This document shows positions 41,921 through 50,419 of a stretch of 64,000 nucleotides of DNA, piece by piece. A program made the position numbers and the translations under genes. Position 1 is the first letter of the stretch. Every line of letters starts with the position of its first letter. The notes beneath the pieces are model-generated. The model did not search any database. It was not told the origin of the DNA and worked only from the letters and a program-made list of their open reading frames with translations. Source of the DNA: Terriglobia bacterium (GTDB lineage Bacteria; Acidobacteriota; Terriglobia; Acidiferrales; UBA7541); the NCBI GenBank assembly GCA_020072805.1, contig JAIQGC010000006.1:1-64000 (forward strand), read 5' to 3'.

Positions 41921-42568
41921 TTGCACGACGACCTTTTCCGCGCCATGCGCGATTCCATTGTGGATGGTGACCCCGAAGTAGCCGCGCGGTTGAGCCGCGA
42001 TTCCATCGCGCTGGGCGTCCCGCCGCTGGAGGCTATCAACCGCGGCTTCGTCGCGGGGCTGACGCACGTGGGCGAGCAATTTGCCGCGGGAGAATTTTTT
42101 CTGCCCGATCTGGTCCTGGCCGGGGAAGCCATGAAAGCCGCGGTGGCCATTCTCGAACCGGAGATGAAGAAGTCCGGCGCGCAGCGCGAAGTGCTGGGCA
42201 CGGTCGTGCTCGGCACGGTCCAGGGCGACATTCACGAAATTGGCAAGACTCTGGTGGGCACCATGCTCACCGCCAGCGGCTTCGCGGTTCACGACCTCGG
42301 CGTGAATGTTCCTTTCGAAACGTTTGCCGCCAAAGCCCGCGAACTCGGCGCGGACATCGTCGGCGTCTCCGCCCTGCTCACCACCACCATGACCGGGCAG
42401 AAGGACGTTGCCGAGGCTCTCGAGCGCCACGGCCTCCGCCCGCGCGTCAAGCTGATCCTTGGAGGCGCGCCCGTGACGCACGACTGGGCCCGGGAAATCG
42501 GCGCCGACGGCTACGGAGAAGACGCCCTGGCCGCGCTCTCCCTGGCAAGAACGTTGCTCGGGAAGTAG
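41921..42568 (+). CDS. Corrinoid (cobalamin-binding) methyl-carrier protein, MtgC/MttC-like
   Basis: In this 215-aa protein the N-terminal ~85 residues are a helical cap (LFRAMRDSIVDGDPEVAARL). The rest is a B12-binding Rossmann domain with the base-off motif GDIHEIGK, giving the cobalt-ligating His105, then VGVSALLTTTM and LILGGAPVTHDWA. Length and layout match the methyl carriers of one-carbon methyltransferase systems. The start is TTG 41921 with GGAGGG 4 nt upstream; the frame extends far back antisense to the ABC-F gene, which is spurious. The MttB-family gene starts 13 nt after it. Confidence 0.9.
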   Translation: MHDDLFRAMRDSIVDGDPEVAARLSRDSIALGVPPLEAINRGFVAGLTHVGEQFAAGEFFLPDLVLAGEAMKAAVAILEPEMKKSGAQREVLGTVVLGTVQGDIHEIGKTLVGTMLTASGFAVHDLGVNVPFETFAAKARELGADIVGVSALLTTTMTGQKDVAEALERHGLRPRVKLILGGAPVTHDWAREIGADGYGEDALAALSLARTLLGK

Positions 42569-42581
42569 CCGGAGCCTGACC

Positions 42582-44030
42582 ATGCAGCCCAAGCTGGAAC
42601 TGCTCGACGGAGAACTGCTCGAAAAAATTCTGGGCGAAGCGTATACGCTGCTTGCCGAGCCGGGCATTCGCGTGCAGGCAGCGGACGCCGTCGAACTGCT
42701 GTCCGCCGCCGGCGCGCGCATCGAAAACGGCGTGGCGCGCATCCCCGAAGCGCTGGTGCGCCGCGCTCTCTCCTCCGCGCCGCGCGAATTCTTTCTGCAT
42801 AATCGCGCCGGGGAGCCCGCCGTCCGTTACGGCGGCGATGCCGTGCATTTCGATCCCGGCTCTTCCTGCGTCCACATTCTCGACCCGCAAACCATGCAGC
42901 ACCGCATGACCCGCACCGCGGACCTCGAACGCCTGGTGCAGGTGGCCGAAATGCTTCCGCAATACACCGCGCAGTCCACCGCCGTCGTCTGCAATGACGC
43001 GCCGCAGGAGATTGGCGACCTCTGGCGGCTGCATGTGGTCCTGCGGCATTCGGGCAAGCCGGTGGTGACCGGCGCATTTTCCGCTCACACCGCTCCGGCC
43101 ATGATCGACCTGCTGGCCGCGGACTGCGGTGGCCGCGCCGCGCTGAAAGCCAGGCCGCGCGCCATCTTCGATGTCTGCCCCTCTCCTCCTCTCAACTGGT
43201 CCGATTTCGCCGCGCAGAATCTGGTGGACCTGGCCCGCGCGGGAGTTCCCGCTGAAATTATTTCCGTGCCCATGGCCGGGGCCACCGCTCCGGTGACGCT
43301 CGCGGGCGCCGTCGTGCAGCATGCCGCCGAATGCCTCGCCGGCATCGTCATTCACCAGCTGGCCCAGCCCGGCGCTCCCGTCGTCTGGGGCGGCGCGCCG
43401 GCCATTTTCGATATGCGCACGGGAATTACGCCCATGGGAGCCATTGAAACGGCCATGCTCAATGCCGCCTGCTCGCAAATCGGCAAACATTTCGGCTTGC
43501 CCACCCACGGCTATCTCGGCGGCAGCGACGCGAAAATTCTCGACGCACAGGCCGGAATGGAAACTTCCTCCGCCGTCCTGCTCGGCGCGCTCGCCGGCAT
43601 CAACATGATTTCCGGCGCGGGCATGCTCGATTCGCTGGCCTGCCACAGCGCGGAAAAGCTGGCGCTGGACGCCGAAGCGATTGCCGCGGCGCAGCGCGTT
43701 CTCCAAGGCATCAGCCCGCGCGGCGATTCCCTGGCTACGGCCATGTTCGCGCAGGCCGGCTTCGCCGGTGAATTTTTAAAACTGCCCGAAACCCGCCGTC
43801 TTTTCCGCACGGAACAGCATCTTCCTTCGCACCTGATCGATCGTGGCACGCTGCATTCCTGGGAGCAGGGCGGTTCACAGGACCTCTTCGCCCGCGCGCG
43901 CGCTCGCGTGAACGAACTCGTCGCCGCCTACAAACGCCCCGAGCTGCCTAAACAAATCGAAAGCGAATGGAAAGCCATCCTTCAGGAGCAGGCGCGGCGC
44001 GCGGGCAGTCAGCAGGCGGCAGGCCTGTGA
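42582..44030 (+). CDS. MttB-superfamily methyltransferase lacking pyrrolysine
   Basis: This 482-aa protein of the trimethylamine-methyltransferase (MttB, COG5598) superfamily has matching segments GSSCVHILDPQT, WSDFAAQNLVDLARAG, IISVPMAGATAPVTLAGAVV and GYLGGSDAKILDAQAG. The frame is continuous with no in-frame amber stop, so it is a non-pyrrolysine member like MtgB, MtpB and MtcB, which demethylate quaternary amines (glycine betaine, proline betaine, carnitine). It should transfer a methyl group from an unknown N-methylated substrate to the corrinoid protein encoded 13 nt upstream. Confidence 0.92.
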   Translation: MQPKLELLDGELLEKILGEAYTLLAEPGIRVQAADAVELLSAAGARIENGVARIPEALVRRALSSAPREFFLHNRAGEPAVRYGGDAVHFDPGSSCVHILDPQTMQHRMTRTADLERLVQVAEMLPQYTAQSTAVVCNDAPQEIGDLWRLHVVLRHSGKPVVTGAFSAHTAPAMIDLLAADCGGRAALKARPRAIFDVCPSPPLNWSDFAAQNLVDLARAGVPAEIISVPMAGATAPVTLAGAVVQHAAECLAGIVIHQLAQPGAPVVWGGAPAIFDMRTGITPMGAIETAMLNAACSQIGKHFGLPTHGYLGGSDAKILDAQAGMETSSAVLLGALAGINMISGAGMLDSLACHSAEKLALDAEAIAAAQRVLQGISPRGDSLATAMFAQAGFAGEFLKLPETRRLFRTEQHLPSHLIDRGTLHSWEQGGSQDLFARARARVNELVAAYKRPELPKQIESEWKAILQEQARRAGSQQAAGL

Positions 44031-44049
44031 GTTTCAGGATGACGATGCG

Positions 44050-44737
44050 ATGAAGCGAGAACTTGATGCGCCGGATTTCGGGCGGGAGCTAAGCGGTCTG
44101 CTGATCGAAGTGGACGTGGACCAGGTCCTGCGCGCGCAGGGCGCCGACCCCGGAAAACTCCGCGCGCGCCAGCCCCGCGCCGTGGATCTAGCGGAGCGCG
44201 CCTTGCGGGAAGGGATGCAGGTTCTCGCGCCGCGCGTCCTCTGCCGCTCGTTCACCGTGCAGTCCGTCCTGCATGTCTGCCAGCCCCTACGCTGACTACA
44301 CAGAGATGCTAGGTCGTGAACAGCTGGACCTGGTGATCGTGGCCACGCTCGGCGAAAAACTGGATGCGCTTATCGCCGCCATGCAGACTCGCGACATCTC
44401 CCTGGCCCTGGCGCTCGACGGCTTCGGCACCGCCGCCATCGAAGCCCTCTCCATGTCCATCTGCCGGCATTTCGGGGAAGTGGCCGAGCGCGAATCGCTG
44501 CACAGCTCTCTGCCGTTCAGCCCGGGCATGGCCGGATGGGACCTGCAAACGGGCCAGCGGGGAATCTTCGGCCTGCTCGACGCCGCTTCCATCGGCCTGC
44601 GCCTCAGCCCGTCCTTTCTGATGATTCCGCAAAAATCTCTTTCGCTGGTCATCGGCATCGGCAGGGAAGTGCGCGAAGGCGGCTCGCTTTGCGAATTCTG
44701 CAATTTGCGGGAAACTTGCCGTCACAGAAGTTTGTAA
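44050..44737 (+). pseudogene. MetH reactivation-domain-like protein, interrupted by a frame change
   Basis: The first part (44050 to about 44285), with IEVDVDQVLRAQG and LAPRVLCRSFTV, is the N-terminal half of a stand-alone relative of the MetH activation domain (Met_synt_B12 family), which holds SAM for reductive reactivation of B12 enzymes. The second half continues in another frame from about 44300: LDLVIVATLGEKLDALIAAM, LDGFGTAAIEAL, FSPGMAGWDLQTGQRGIFGL and a CEFCNLRETCRHR cysteine tail. A few codons appear lost at the junction. Its place right after the methyltransferase points to reactivation of the corrinoid protein. Its 3' end overlaps the convergent homocysteine methyltransferase gene by 16 nt. 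Confidence 0.78.
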
Positions 44738-45597
44738 ACGCCACTCGCGGCCATGGCCCGGATGAAGTCCGGACTCGTCCCGCAGCATCCTCCGATGAAT
44801 ACCGCTCCCGCCGCGGCCATCTCGCGCGCATCCGCGGCAAACTCCTCCGGCGTGGTGCGGTAAATCGCTTTGCCGCCAATCATCTCCGGCATTCCCGCGT
44901 TGGGCTTGATCCACACCGGCAGCGTTGTCGCCGCGCACAGCCGCCGGCAGATCGCGATGTAGCCGCGGATCCCGCTGCCGCAGTTCGCTCCGATGGCCTG
45001 CACGCCGGCGGAAACAAGCGCTTCGGCGGCTTGCTCGGGCGTCGTGCCCATGATGGTGCGGTCGCGGTTTTTTCCTGAATCGAAGACCATCGAGACGATC
45101 ACGGGCAGGCCGGCCGCGAGCGCCGCCTCCGCCGCGATGCGCGCCTCGGTCAAATCCGTCAGCGTCTCCAGCAGAAGGGCGTCGGGGCCTTCCTCGGCCA
45201 GCGCGCGCGCCTGCGCGGCAAAGGCGTCCTTCATCTGCTGCTCGGTAATCTCCTTGGTCACCAGCATTTTTCCCGTCGGCCCTATCGAAGCGAAAACCAG
45301 CGCGCGCGTTCCCGCCGCCTCGCGCGAGATGCGCACTCCGGCGCGGTTGATGGCCGCGGTCTGCTCCGCAAGGCCGTTGAGAGCCAGGCTCACGGGATTG
45401 GCGCGGAACGTGTTCGTCAGGATTACGCGGCTGCCCGCCTGCACATAGGATTCGGCGACTTCGCGCACGCGTTCCGGGTGCGCAAGATTCCACCCGTCCG
45501 GATCGGCGCCCGGCGGCAGCCCGCGCTTCTGCAGTTCCGTTCCCCACGCGCCGTCGGCGAGCAGGGGCGCTTGCTTGATCCAATCGTTCCAGGGCAT
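44722..45597 (-). CDS. Homocysteine S-methyltransferase (MetH N-terminal-type)
   Basis: This 291-aa TIM-barrel enzyme uses zinc held by three cysteines: GANCGSG and GGCCGTS supply them. The opening DGAWGTELQKRGLPPGADPD and VILTNTFRANP are characteristic of the homocysteine-binding module of MetH, MmuM and BHMT-type enzymes. It would pass a methyl group to homocysteine to give methionine. It is on the strand opposite to the corrinoid genes but converges tightly with them, so it could be the acceptor arm of the cassette. ATG 45597 is preferred over the longer frame. Confidence 0.88.
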   Translation of the reverse strand: MPWNDWIKQAPLLADGAWGTELQKRGLPPGADPDGWNLAHPERVREVAESYVQAGSRVILTNTFRANPVSLALNGLAEQTAAINRAGVRISREAAGTRALVFASIGPTGKMLVTKEITEQQMKDAFAAQARALAEEGPDALLLETLTDLTEARIAAEAALAAGLPVIVSMVFDSGKNRDRTIMGTTPEQAAEALVSAGVQAIGANCGSGIRGYIAICRRLCAATTLPVWIKPNAGMPEMIGGKAIYRTTPEEFAADAREMAAAGAVFIGGCCGTSPDFIRAMAASGVYKLL

Positions 45598-45704
45598 GGC
45601 GACAGGTCTCCGCGTCCTGCTGATTCTACAACGGGCCGCGGTTGGAAGGCAGCGGAGCATCCGGTGTACAATGCGTGAGTTCAAATATTCTTCAGGAGAA
45701 AACC

Positions 45705-46172
45705 ATGGCCAAGAAACCGACTACCGCTGACGCCGAATTGATCCTCCGCCTTTACGATCTCCGCCGAGAAGCCGAACTGCGCAAGGCGCGCAGCTGGGGC
45801 CTCATTCAATTCTGGCCGGAAAGCGCTGACGACTATCTGAAGGTGGGCATGGCCCTGGGCACGCAGGAAAACGCGTGGCTGCGGCAGGTGCTCGGCTATT
45901 GGGACATGGCGGCGTCGCTGGTGCTGCGCGGCGCGCTCAATGCCGATCTTTTTCTCGAAGGCGCTTCCAGCGGCGAAATGTTCTTCCTCTTCTGCAAGAT
46001 TCAGCCGCACCTCAAGGAAATTCGCGAGAAGATGCAGAATCCCAAGATGATGGCCAACATCGAAAAAGTGATTTATCTGACCAAGGAAAGCCGCGAACGC
46101 TTCGAAATGCTCAAGAAGATCGTGGCCAGCCGCCGTCAGGCAATGAAGGCAGCGGCCGCCAAGACCAGCTAA
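45705..46172 (+). CDS. Conserved hypothetical protein
   Basis: This 155-aa cytoplasmic, mostly helical protein (LRREAELRKARSW, EIREKMQNPKMMANIEKVIYLTKESRERFEMLKKI) has no signal peptide, metal motif or recognised domain. The regular charged spacing of its C-terminal half suggests a long helix or helix pair. ATG 45705 has AGGAG 7 nt upstream. It is divergent from the homocysteine methyltransferase gene and convergent with the acyl-AMP ligase fusion, so it stands alone. Confidence 0.7.
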   Translation: MAKKPTTADAELILRLYDLRREAELRKARSWGLIQFWPESADDYLKVGMALGTQENAWLRQVLGYWDMAASLVLRGALNADLFLEGASSGEMFFLFCKIQPHLKEIREKMQNPKMMANIEKVIYLTKESRERFEMLKKIVASRRQAMKAAAAKTS

Positions 46173-46182
46173 CCCAGCCGAT

Positions 46183-48954
46183 TCAGGCGGAAGCCGATTC
46201 CGCGCGAATCGCTGCCAAGAGTTCCCCCACCACGCGCCGCAATTTCTCCGCGAATGCGGCGTAGTGCGTCTCCGCTTCCGCCTGGTTCGCCTGTGTCTCT
46301 GCCACGGGCTCGGGAGCCAATGCCGGGCCGAAGCGCACCCGCAGCCGCGTGCCGCTCCAGGGCAGGAACGCCCGCCAGGAAAGCGCCCGGTTGCGCGGCC
46401 ACACTTCATAGAACCCTTCGAGCGCGGCGGGAATCACCGGCGCCTGAAGATGCGAAGCGAGAATCGCCGCGCCCTTGCGGAATTTCTTGAGTTCCCCGTC
46501 AATCGTGCGTTCTCCTTCGGGAAACAGCACCAGCACTTTCCCGTGGCGCAGGCCGCAGGCCCCCGCCTGCATCGCCTGCATCAGGTTCGCGTCCGGGTCC
46601 ACCGGAGCGACGTGCAGCGCCCGCGCCGCCCGCGCCCGCAGCGGCGTGGCGAAATATTCGCTTGCGCCCACGAAAAACAGCCGCCGGAAGAGGCCGTAGG
46701 GCAGCGCGCCTACCAGCAGAAACACATCCAGATAGCTCTGGTGATTGGGGCAAAGCAAAAACGCGCCGTCCTTCGGCAGATGCTCCGTGCCGCTCACGCG
46801 CAATCCCAGCAGCAGCCGTGCCGCCAGATGCACGCAGCGCAGCGTCACAAAGCTCGCCAGCGTCACCGCCTTGTGCGGTTTTAAAATTTCCTTCAGCAGT
46901 GGCTGCTCTTCCGGCAGATCGCTCAGCAGCTTGTCCCAGGCGTTCACCCGCCGCCCCGCCGCGCCTTTTCCGGCGTGCGCGCGCACCGCTTCCACCAGTT
47001 GCCGCACGGTGTAAGCCGCTTCGCCCGCTTCCGGGGTAATCGCCGTTTCGAAAAGCTGTTCGAGATTGGTCAGCAGCTCGACCCGCTCGATCGAATCCAG
47101 CCCCAGGTCGAGCTCCAGGCTGGCGTCCGGATGCACCGCGGACTTGTCATGCGCGGCTTCGCGCACCAGTTCGAGCGCGCGCGCCAGATCCGCGTCGGCT
47201 TCCCAGGCCGCGTCCGCCGGCCGCGCGGCTTTGGCCTCGCCGGCTTCTTTCGCCGCCTCTTGCGCGTGCTCGCGCGTTTCGCGCTCGATCTGGAAGCGCT
47301 TCAGCTTGCGCGTCGCCGTGCGCGGCAGCGGCTCCATGCGGATTGCGTAACTCAGAATGCGCTTGTGCGCCGGCAGGTGCACGGAAATATTTTCGATGTC
47401 GAAGCGCAGCGCTTCCTTGATGTTGACGATCTTGCGCTCGCGCAGAATCTCCAGGTTCGGCACAATCACCGCGTGCAGCCGCTCCGCCGCCGGCTCTCCC
47501 GGCGCCGCCAGCCCCATCACGCACAGCTCGGCGATGTATGGCGTTTGCAGGTAATACGCTTCGATCTCCTCCGGGTAGATATTTTTCCCGGAGCTCAGCA
47601 CGATCACTTCTTTTTTTCTTCCCGTGACCGAGACGCGCCCCTGCCCGTCGATCGTTCCCAGATCGCCGGTCAGGAACCATCCGTCCCGCAGCACCGCCGC
47701 CGTCGCATCCGCGCGATGAAAATATCCCTGCATCACAATCGGTCCGCGGATGGCGATTTCCCCCCGCGCGTCGCCCTCCTCCGCCCCTGCCGCCGGAGGC
47801 ATGATCTTCACCTGCACGCCGGGCAGCGCCCGCCCCGCGAATCCCAGTCCGCCCTCGCCCAGGCGTGTCACCGTGGCCGCGCCGGCGGTTTCCGTCAGTC
47901 CATACGCCTCGAGCAAGCTGAAGCCCAGGCGGTAGAAGTCCCGCCCCACCGCGGGATCGAAGCGCGCCCCGCCGGTCACCAGGTAGCGCATCTCCCGCCC
48001 GATCACCTCATGCACCGCGCGAAAGACGTAGGGGCCGATATTCACGCCGGGAAAATGCCGCAGCGCCGCCGTGGTGGCTAGCAGCGCCGCGAATATCTTT
48101 TTCTTCAGCCACCCGCCTTCGGCCACCCTGGCCAGAACTTTCTGGTGAATCAGATAATAAAATTGCGGCACGCAGCAGAACAGCGTGGGGCGGTGCTGCC
48201 GCAGCGCCTTCAGCAATTCGCTCGAGCTGATCTCCTCGAGAAAAATCACCCGCGCTCCCACGGCGAAGGGCAGCAGCAGATTGGCCAGTTGCGCCAGCGC
48301 GTGATAGAGCGGCATCACCCCCAGAATCGCGTCCTTCTCGGTGATCTTCACCGTGCTGAAGACCGCTTCCGCTTCCGCCAGCAGATTCCCGTGAGTCAAC
48401 ACCACGCCCTTGGGGTCGCTGGTCGTTCCCGAGGTGTATAGGATGGCCGCGGGATCTTCGCGGCGCGCGGGGCAGGGAGGCAGCGCGGGCCATTCCCGCT
48501 GGCGCAGCTCTTCAAAGCTCGGCAAACCCGCCTGCGTTCCGCGCAGCAGCGCCACTTCCGCCGCCGATGCGCTCAGCTTCCTGGCCTGCTCGACGTCCGC
48601 GAGAAAACGCTCCGTCGTAAAAATGATCCTGGCCCCGCTGTCCCGCAGCAGTGTGGCAATCTGCTGCGCCGAATAGTGCGTATCCAGTGGCACGGCCAGC
48701 ACCCCGGCGCGCAGCGCTCCCAGATACACCGCGCACCAGGCGATATCGTTGTCGGCCAGGATCGCGCAGGTCTCTCCCGCGCTCAGCCCGCGCGAGAGCA
48801 GAAACGCCGCGGCCGCTTCCGCCTGCCGCCGCAGCTCCGCGTAGGTCACCGCCTCGATGCTCTCGCGGTGCTGCAGTTCGATGGCCGTGCGCGCGGCATG
48901 ACGCGCGGCCACGTCCGCGAACTTCTCGTAGAAATTGCTCCAGTTTTCCGCCAT
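46183..48954 (-). CDS. Fused acyl-AMP ligase, acyl carrier protein and PlsC-type acyltransferase
   Basis: This 923-aa protein has three domains. The adenylation domain (~1-560) has the P-loop LYTSGTTSDPKG, EAYGLTETAG and LTGDLGTID. An ACP (~590-665) carries the phosphopantetheine serine S621 in DLGLDSIERVELL. A lysophospholipid-type acyltransferase (~715-923) has NHQSYLD (an HxxxxD motif, H738) and FPEGERTIDG. It would load a fatty acid onto its own ACP as thioester and transfer it to a lysolipid or glycerol acceptor; E. coli Aas lacks the built-in ACP in this order. A GTG 12 codons upstream (48990) is an alternative start. It acts at the inner face of the membrane. Confidence 0.9.
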   Translation of the reverse strand: MAENWSNFYEKFADVAARHAARTAIELQHRESIEAVTYAELRRQAEAAAAFLLSRGLSAGETCAILADNDIAWCAVYLGALRAGVLAVPLDTHYSAQQIATLLRDSGARIIFTTERFLADVEQARKLSASAAEVALLRGTQAGLPSFEELRQREWPALPPCPARREDPAAILYTSGTTSDPKGVVLTHGNLLAEAEAVFSTVKITEKDAILGVMPLYHALAQLANLLLPFAVGARVIFLEEISSSELLKALRQHRPTLFCCVPQFYYLIHQKVLARVAEGGWLKKKIFAALLATTAALRHFPGVNIGPYVFRAVHEVIGREMRYLVTGGARFDPAVGRDFYRLGFSLLEAYGLTETAGAATVTRLGEGGLGFAGRALPGVQVKIMPPAAGAEEGDARGEIAIRGPIVMQGYFHRADATAAVLRDGWFLTGDLGTIDGQGRVSVTGRKKEVIVLSSGKNIYPEEIEAYYLQTPYIAELCVMGLAAPGEPAAERLHAVIVPNLEILRERKIVNIKEALRFDIENISVHLPAHKRILSYAIRMEPLPRTATRKLKRFQIERETREHAQEAAKEAGEAKAARPADAAWEADADLARALELVREAAHDKSAVHPDASLELDLGLDSIERVELLTNLEQLFETAITPEAGEAAYTVRQLVEAVRAHAGKGAAGRRVNAWDKLLSDLPEEQPLLKEILKPHKAVTLASFVTLRCVHLAARLLLGLRVSGTEHLPKDGAFLLCPNHQSYLDVFLLVGALPYGLFRRLFFVGASEYFATPLRARAARALHVAPVDPDANLMQAMQAGACGLRHGKVLVLFPEGERTIDGELKKFRKGAAILASHLQAPVIPAALEGFYEVWPRNRALSWRAFLPWSGTRLRVRFGPALAPEPVAETQANQAEAETHYAAFAEKLRRVVGELLAAIRAESASA

Positions 48955-49162
48955 GGGGAAGTGTCCGCTCCGCCTCAGTGCTTTTATCACGTTTCCGCCT
49001 TCGCCGGAAACCTCTTCGCCGTTGTTTCACGTGGAACTTATCATTGCCGTCTCAATACCCTACATTTGTCTTTCCTAAATGGCGAGTTTACGCAATGATA
49101 GGCGCTCATAACCCAGCCCGGACCATTTTCCGGCCAGCGAAAGGACGGTTTTTTCTCCCTCG

Positions 49163-50410
49163 ATGAATCCGCCACGGAATTCCGCACGATACGAGTTTTC
49201 TCTCGTCGTCCTCATGTTTTTCGCCTGGGGCACCGTTTTTCTCGACCGCATGAGCCTTTTCTATCTGGCCCCCTATTTCACAAAAGAACTGCAGCTCTCG
49301 CACGCGCAGGTGGGCATGCTGGCTTCGGCGCTGGCCATTACCTGGGCCGTTTCCGGTCTTTTCTTCGGCGCGGTCTCCGACCGGATTGGCCGGCGCCCGG
49401 TGCTCATTCCTGCTGTCTTCCTCTTCTCCGTTCTCTCCTGGCTTTCCGGCGTGGCGCGCTCGTTCGGCCAGCTTTTCATTGTTCGCGCGCTCATGGGCGT
49501 GGCCGAAGGGCCGAGCTGGTCCACAATGACGGCTACCATCGAGGAGTCCTCTTCTCCCGCGCGGCGCGGCAGGAATATCGGCGTGGTGGTGAGCGCAGGC
49601 GCGCTGGTGGGCATGGCGCTCGCTCCGGTGATGACCACGCAGATCGCTTCGCGCTACGGCTGGCGCACCGGTTTTTTTGCGGCGGGAATACCCGGCATCC
49701 TTCTGGGTGTCCTGCTTTGGAAAGTCCTGCGCGAGTCCGCGCGCAATGTCGTGGGCGACCGCGACGGCGGTGCCGCTATCGAGCATCCCCGTGCCACGTG
49801 GAGCGACTACGTGAACCTGCTGCGCTACCGCAACATCTGGCTATGCGCCATCGCCGCCACCGGCTTCATGACCTGGCTTTTCGTCATGCATGCCTTTGCT
49901 CCGCTCTACATCACCGAGGTGTCCAAGAAAACCCCCACGCTGGCGGGCTTTGTCATCGGCGCGAGCGGCCTGGGCGCGTTCGTGTGGGGCTGGCTCTACC
50001 CGTGGTTTTCCGACCGCACCGGGCGCAAATCCATGCTCATTCTCATCGCGCTGATTTCGGCGTTTACGCCCCTGGCGTATCAGGTTCCGTTTCTGGTCCT
50101 GCATCCGTGGCTGATGGCCGCGGCCGCGTTTATCGCCAACGGCGGGCAGGCCATCTCCGCGCTGGCTCTAGTGCTGATCCCCACGGAATCCGTCCCGGCG
50201 CGCTTTTCGGCGACGGCCATCGGCCTGGTCACGCTCATCGGGGAGGTTTTCGGCGGCACACTGGCGCCTTCGCTCGCTGGAAAAATCGCTGATCAGCACG
50301 GGCTGGCTTCCGCGCTGTGGATCGCTTCGGCTGGGGCCATTATGGTTTTTCTCGCCGCCGCATTCATGAAGGAAACCGCTCCGGCCCGGACGCGCGTGCC
50401 GCAGTCTTAG
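49163..50410 (+). CDS. MFS transporter
   Basis: This 415-aa inner-membrane protein has 12 predicted TM helices and the MFS signature between TM2 and TM3 (GAVSDRIGRRP), repeated in weaker form in the second half (YPWFSDRTGRKS). The TM1 segment FAWGTVFLDRMSLFYL and the layout suggest an anion:cation-symporter or organic-acid type importer. There is no clear Shine-Dalgarno sequence before ATG 49163. It lies 9 nt upstream of the amidase gene, so the two should be co-transcribed; the substrate may be the amide's product or the amide itself. Confidence 0.9.
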   Translation: MNPPRNSARYEFSLVVLMFFAWGTVFLDRMSLFYLAPYFTKELQLSHAQVGMLASALAITWAVSGLFFGAVSDRIGRRPVLIPAVFLFSVLSWLSGVARSFGQLFIVRALMGVAEGPSWSTMTATIEESSSPARRGRNIGVVVSAGALVGMALAPVMTTQIASRYGWRTGFFAAGIPGILLGVLLWKVLRESARNVVGDRDGGAAIEHPRATWSDYVNLLRYRNIWLCAIAATGFMTWLFVMHAFAPLYITEVSKKTPTLAGFVIGASGLGAFVWGWLYPWFSDRTGRKSMLILIALISAFTPLAYQVPFLVLHPWLMAAAAFIANGGQAISALALVLIPTESVPARFSATAIGLVTLIGEVFGGTLAPSLAGKIADQHGLASALWIASAGAIMVFLAAAFMKETAPARTRVPQS

Positions 50411-50419
50411 GAAGAGGAA

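Noticed and set aside
40211-42568. 785-aa plus-strand frame that includes the corrinoid protein
   Set aside because: The part before 41921 is antisense to the ABC-F gene. GGAGGG and a TTG at 41921 give a normal-length corrinoid protein.
42582-44030. Pyrrolysine-containing MttB
   Set aside because: The frame has no in-frame TAG and no pyl genes are seen, so it belongs to the non-pyrrolysine branch.
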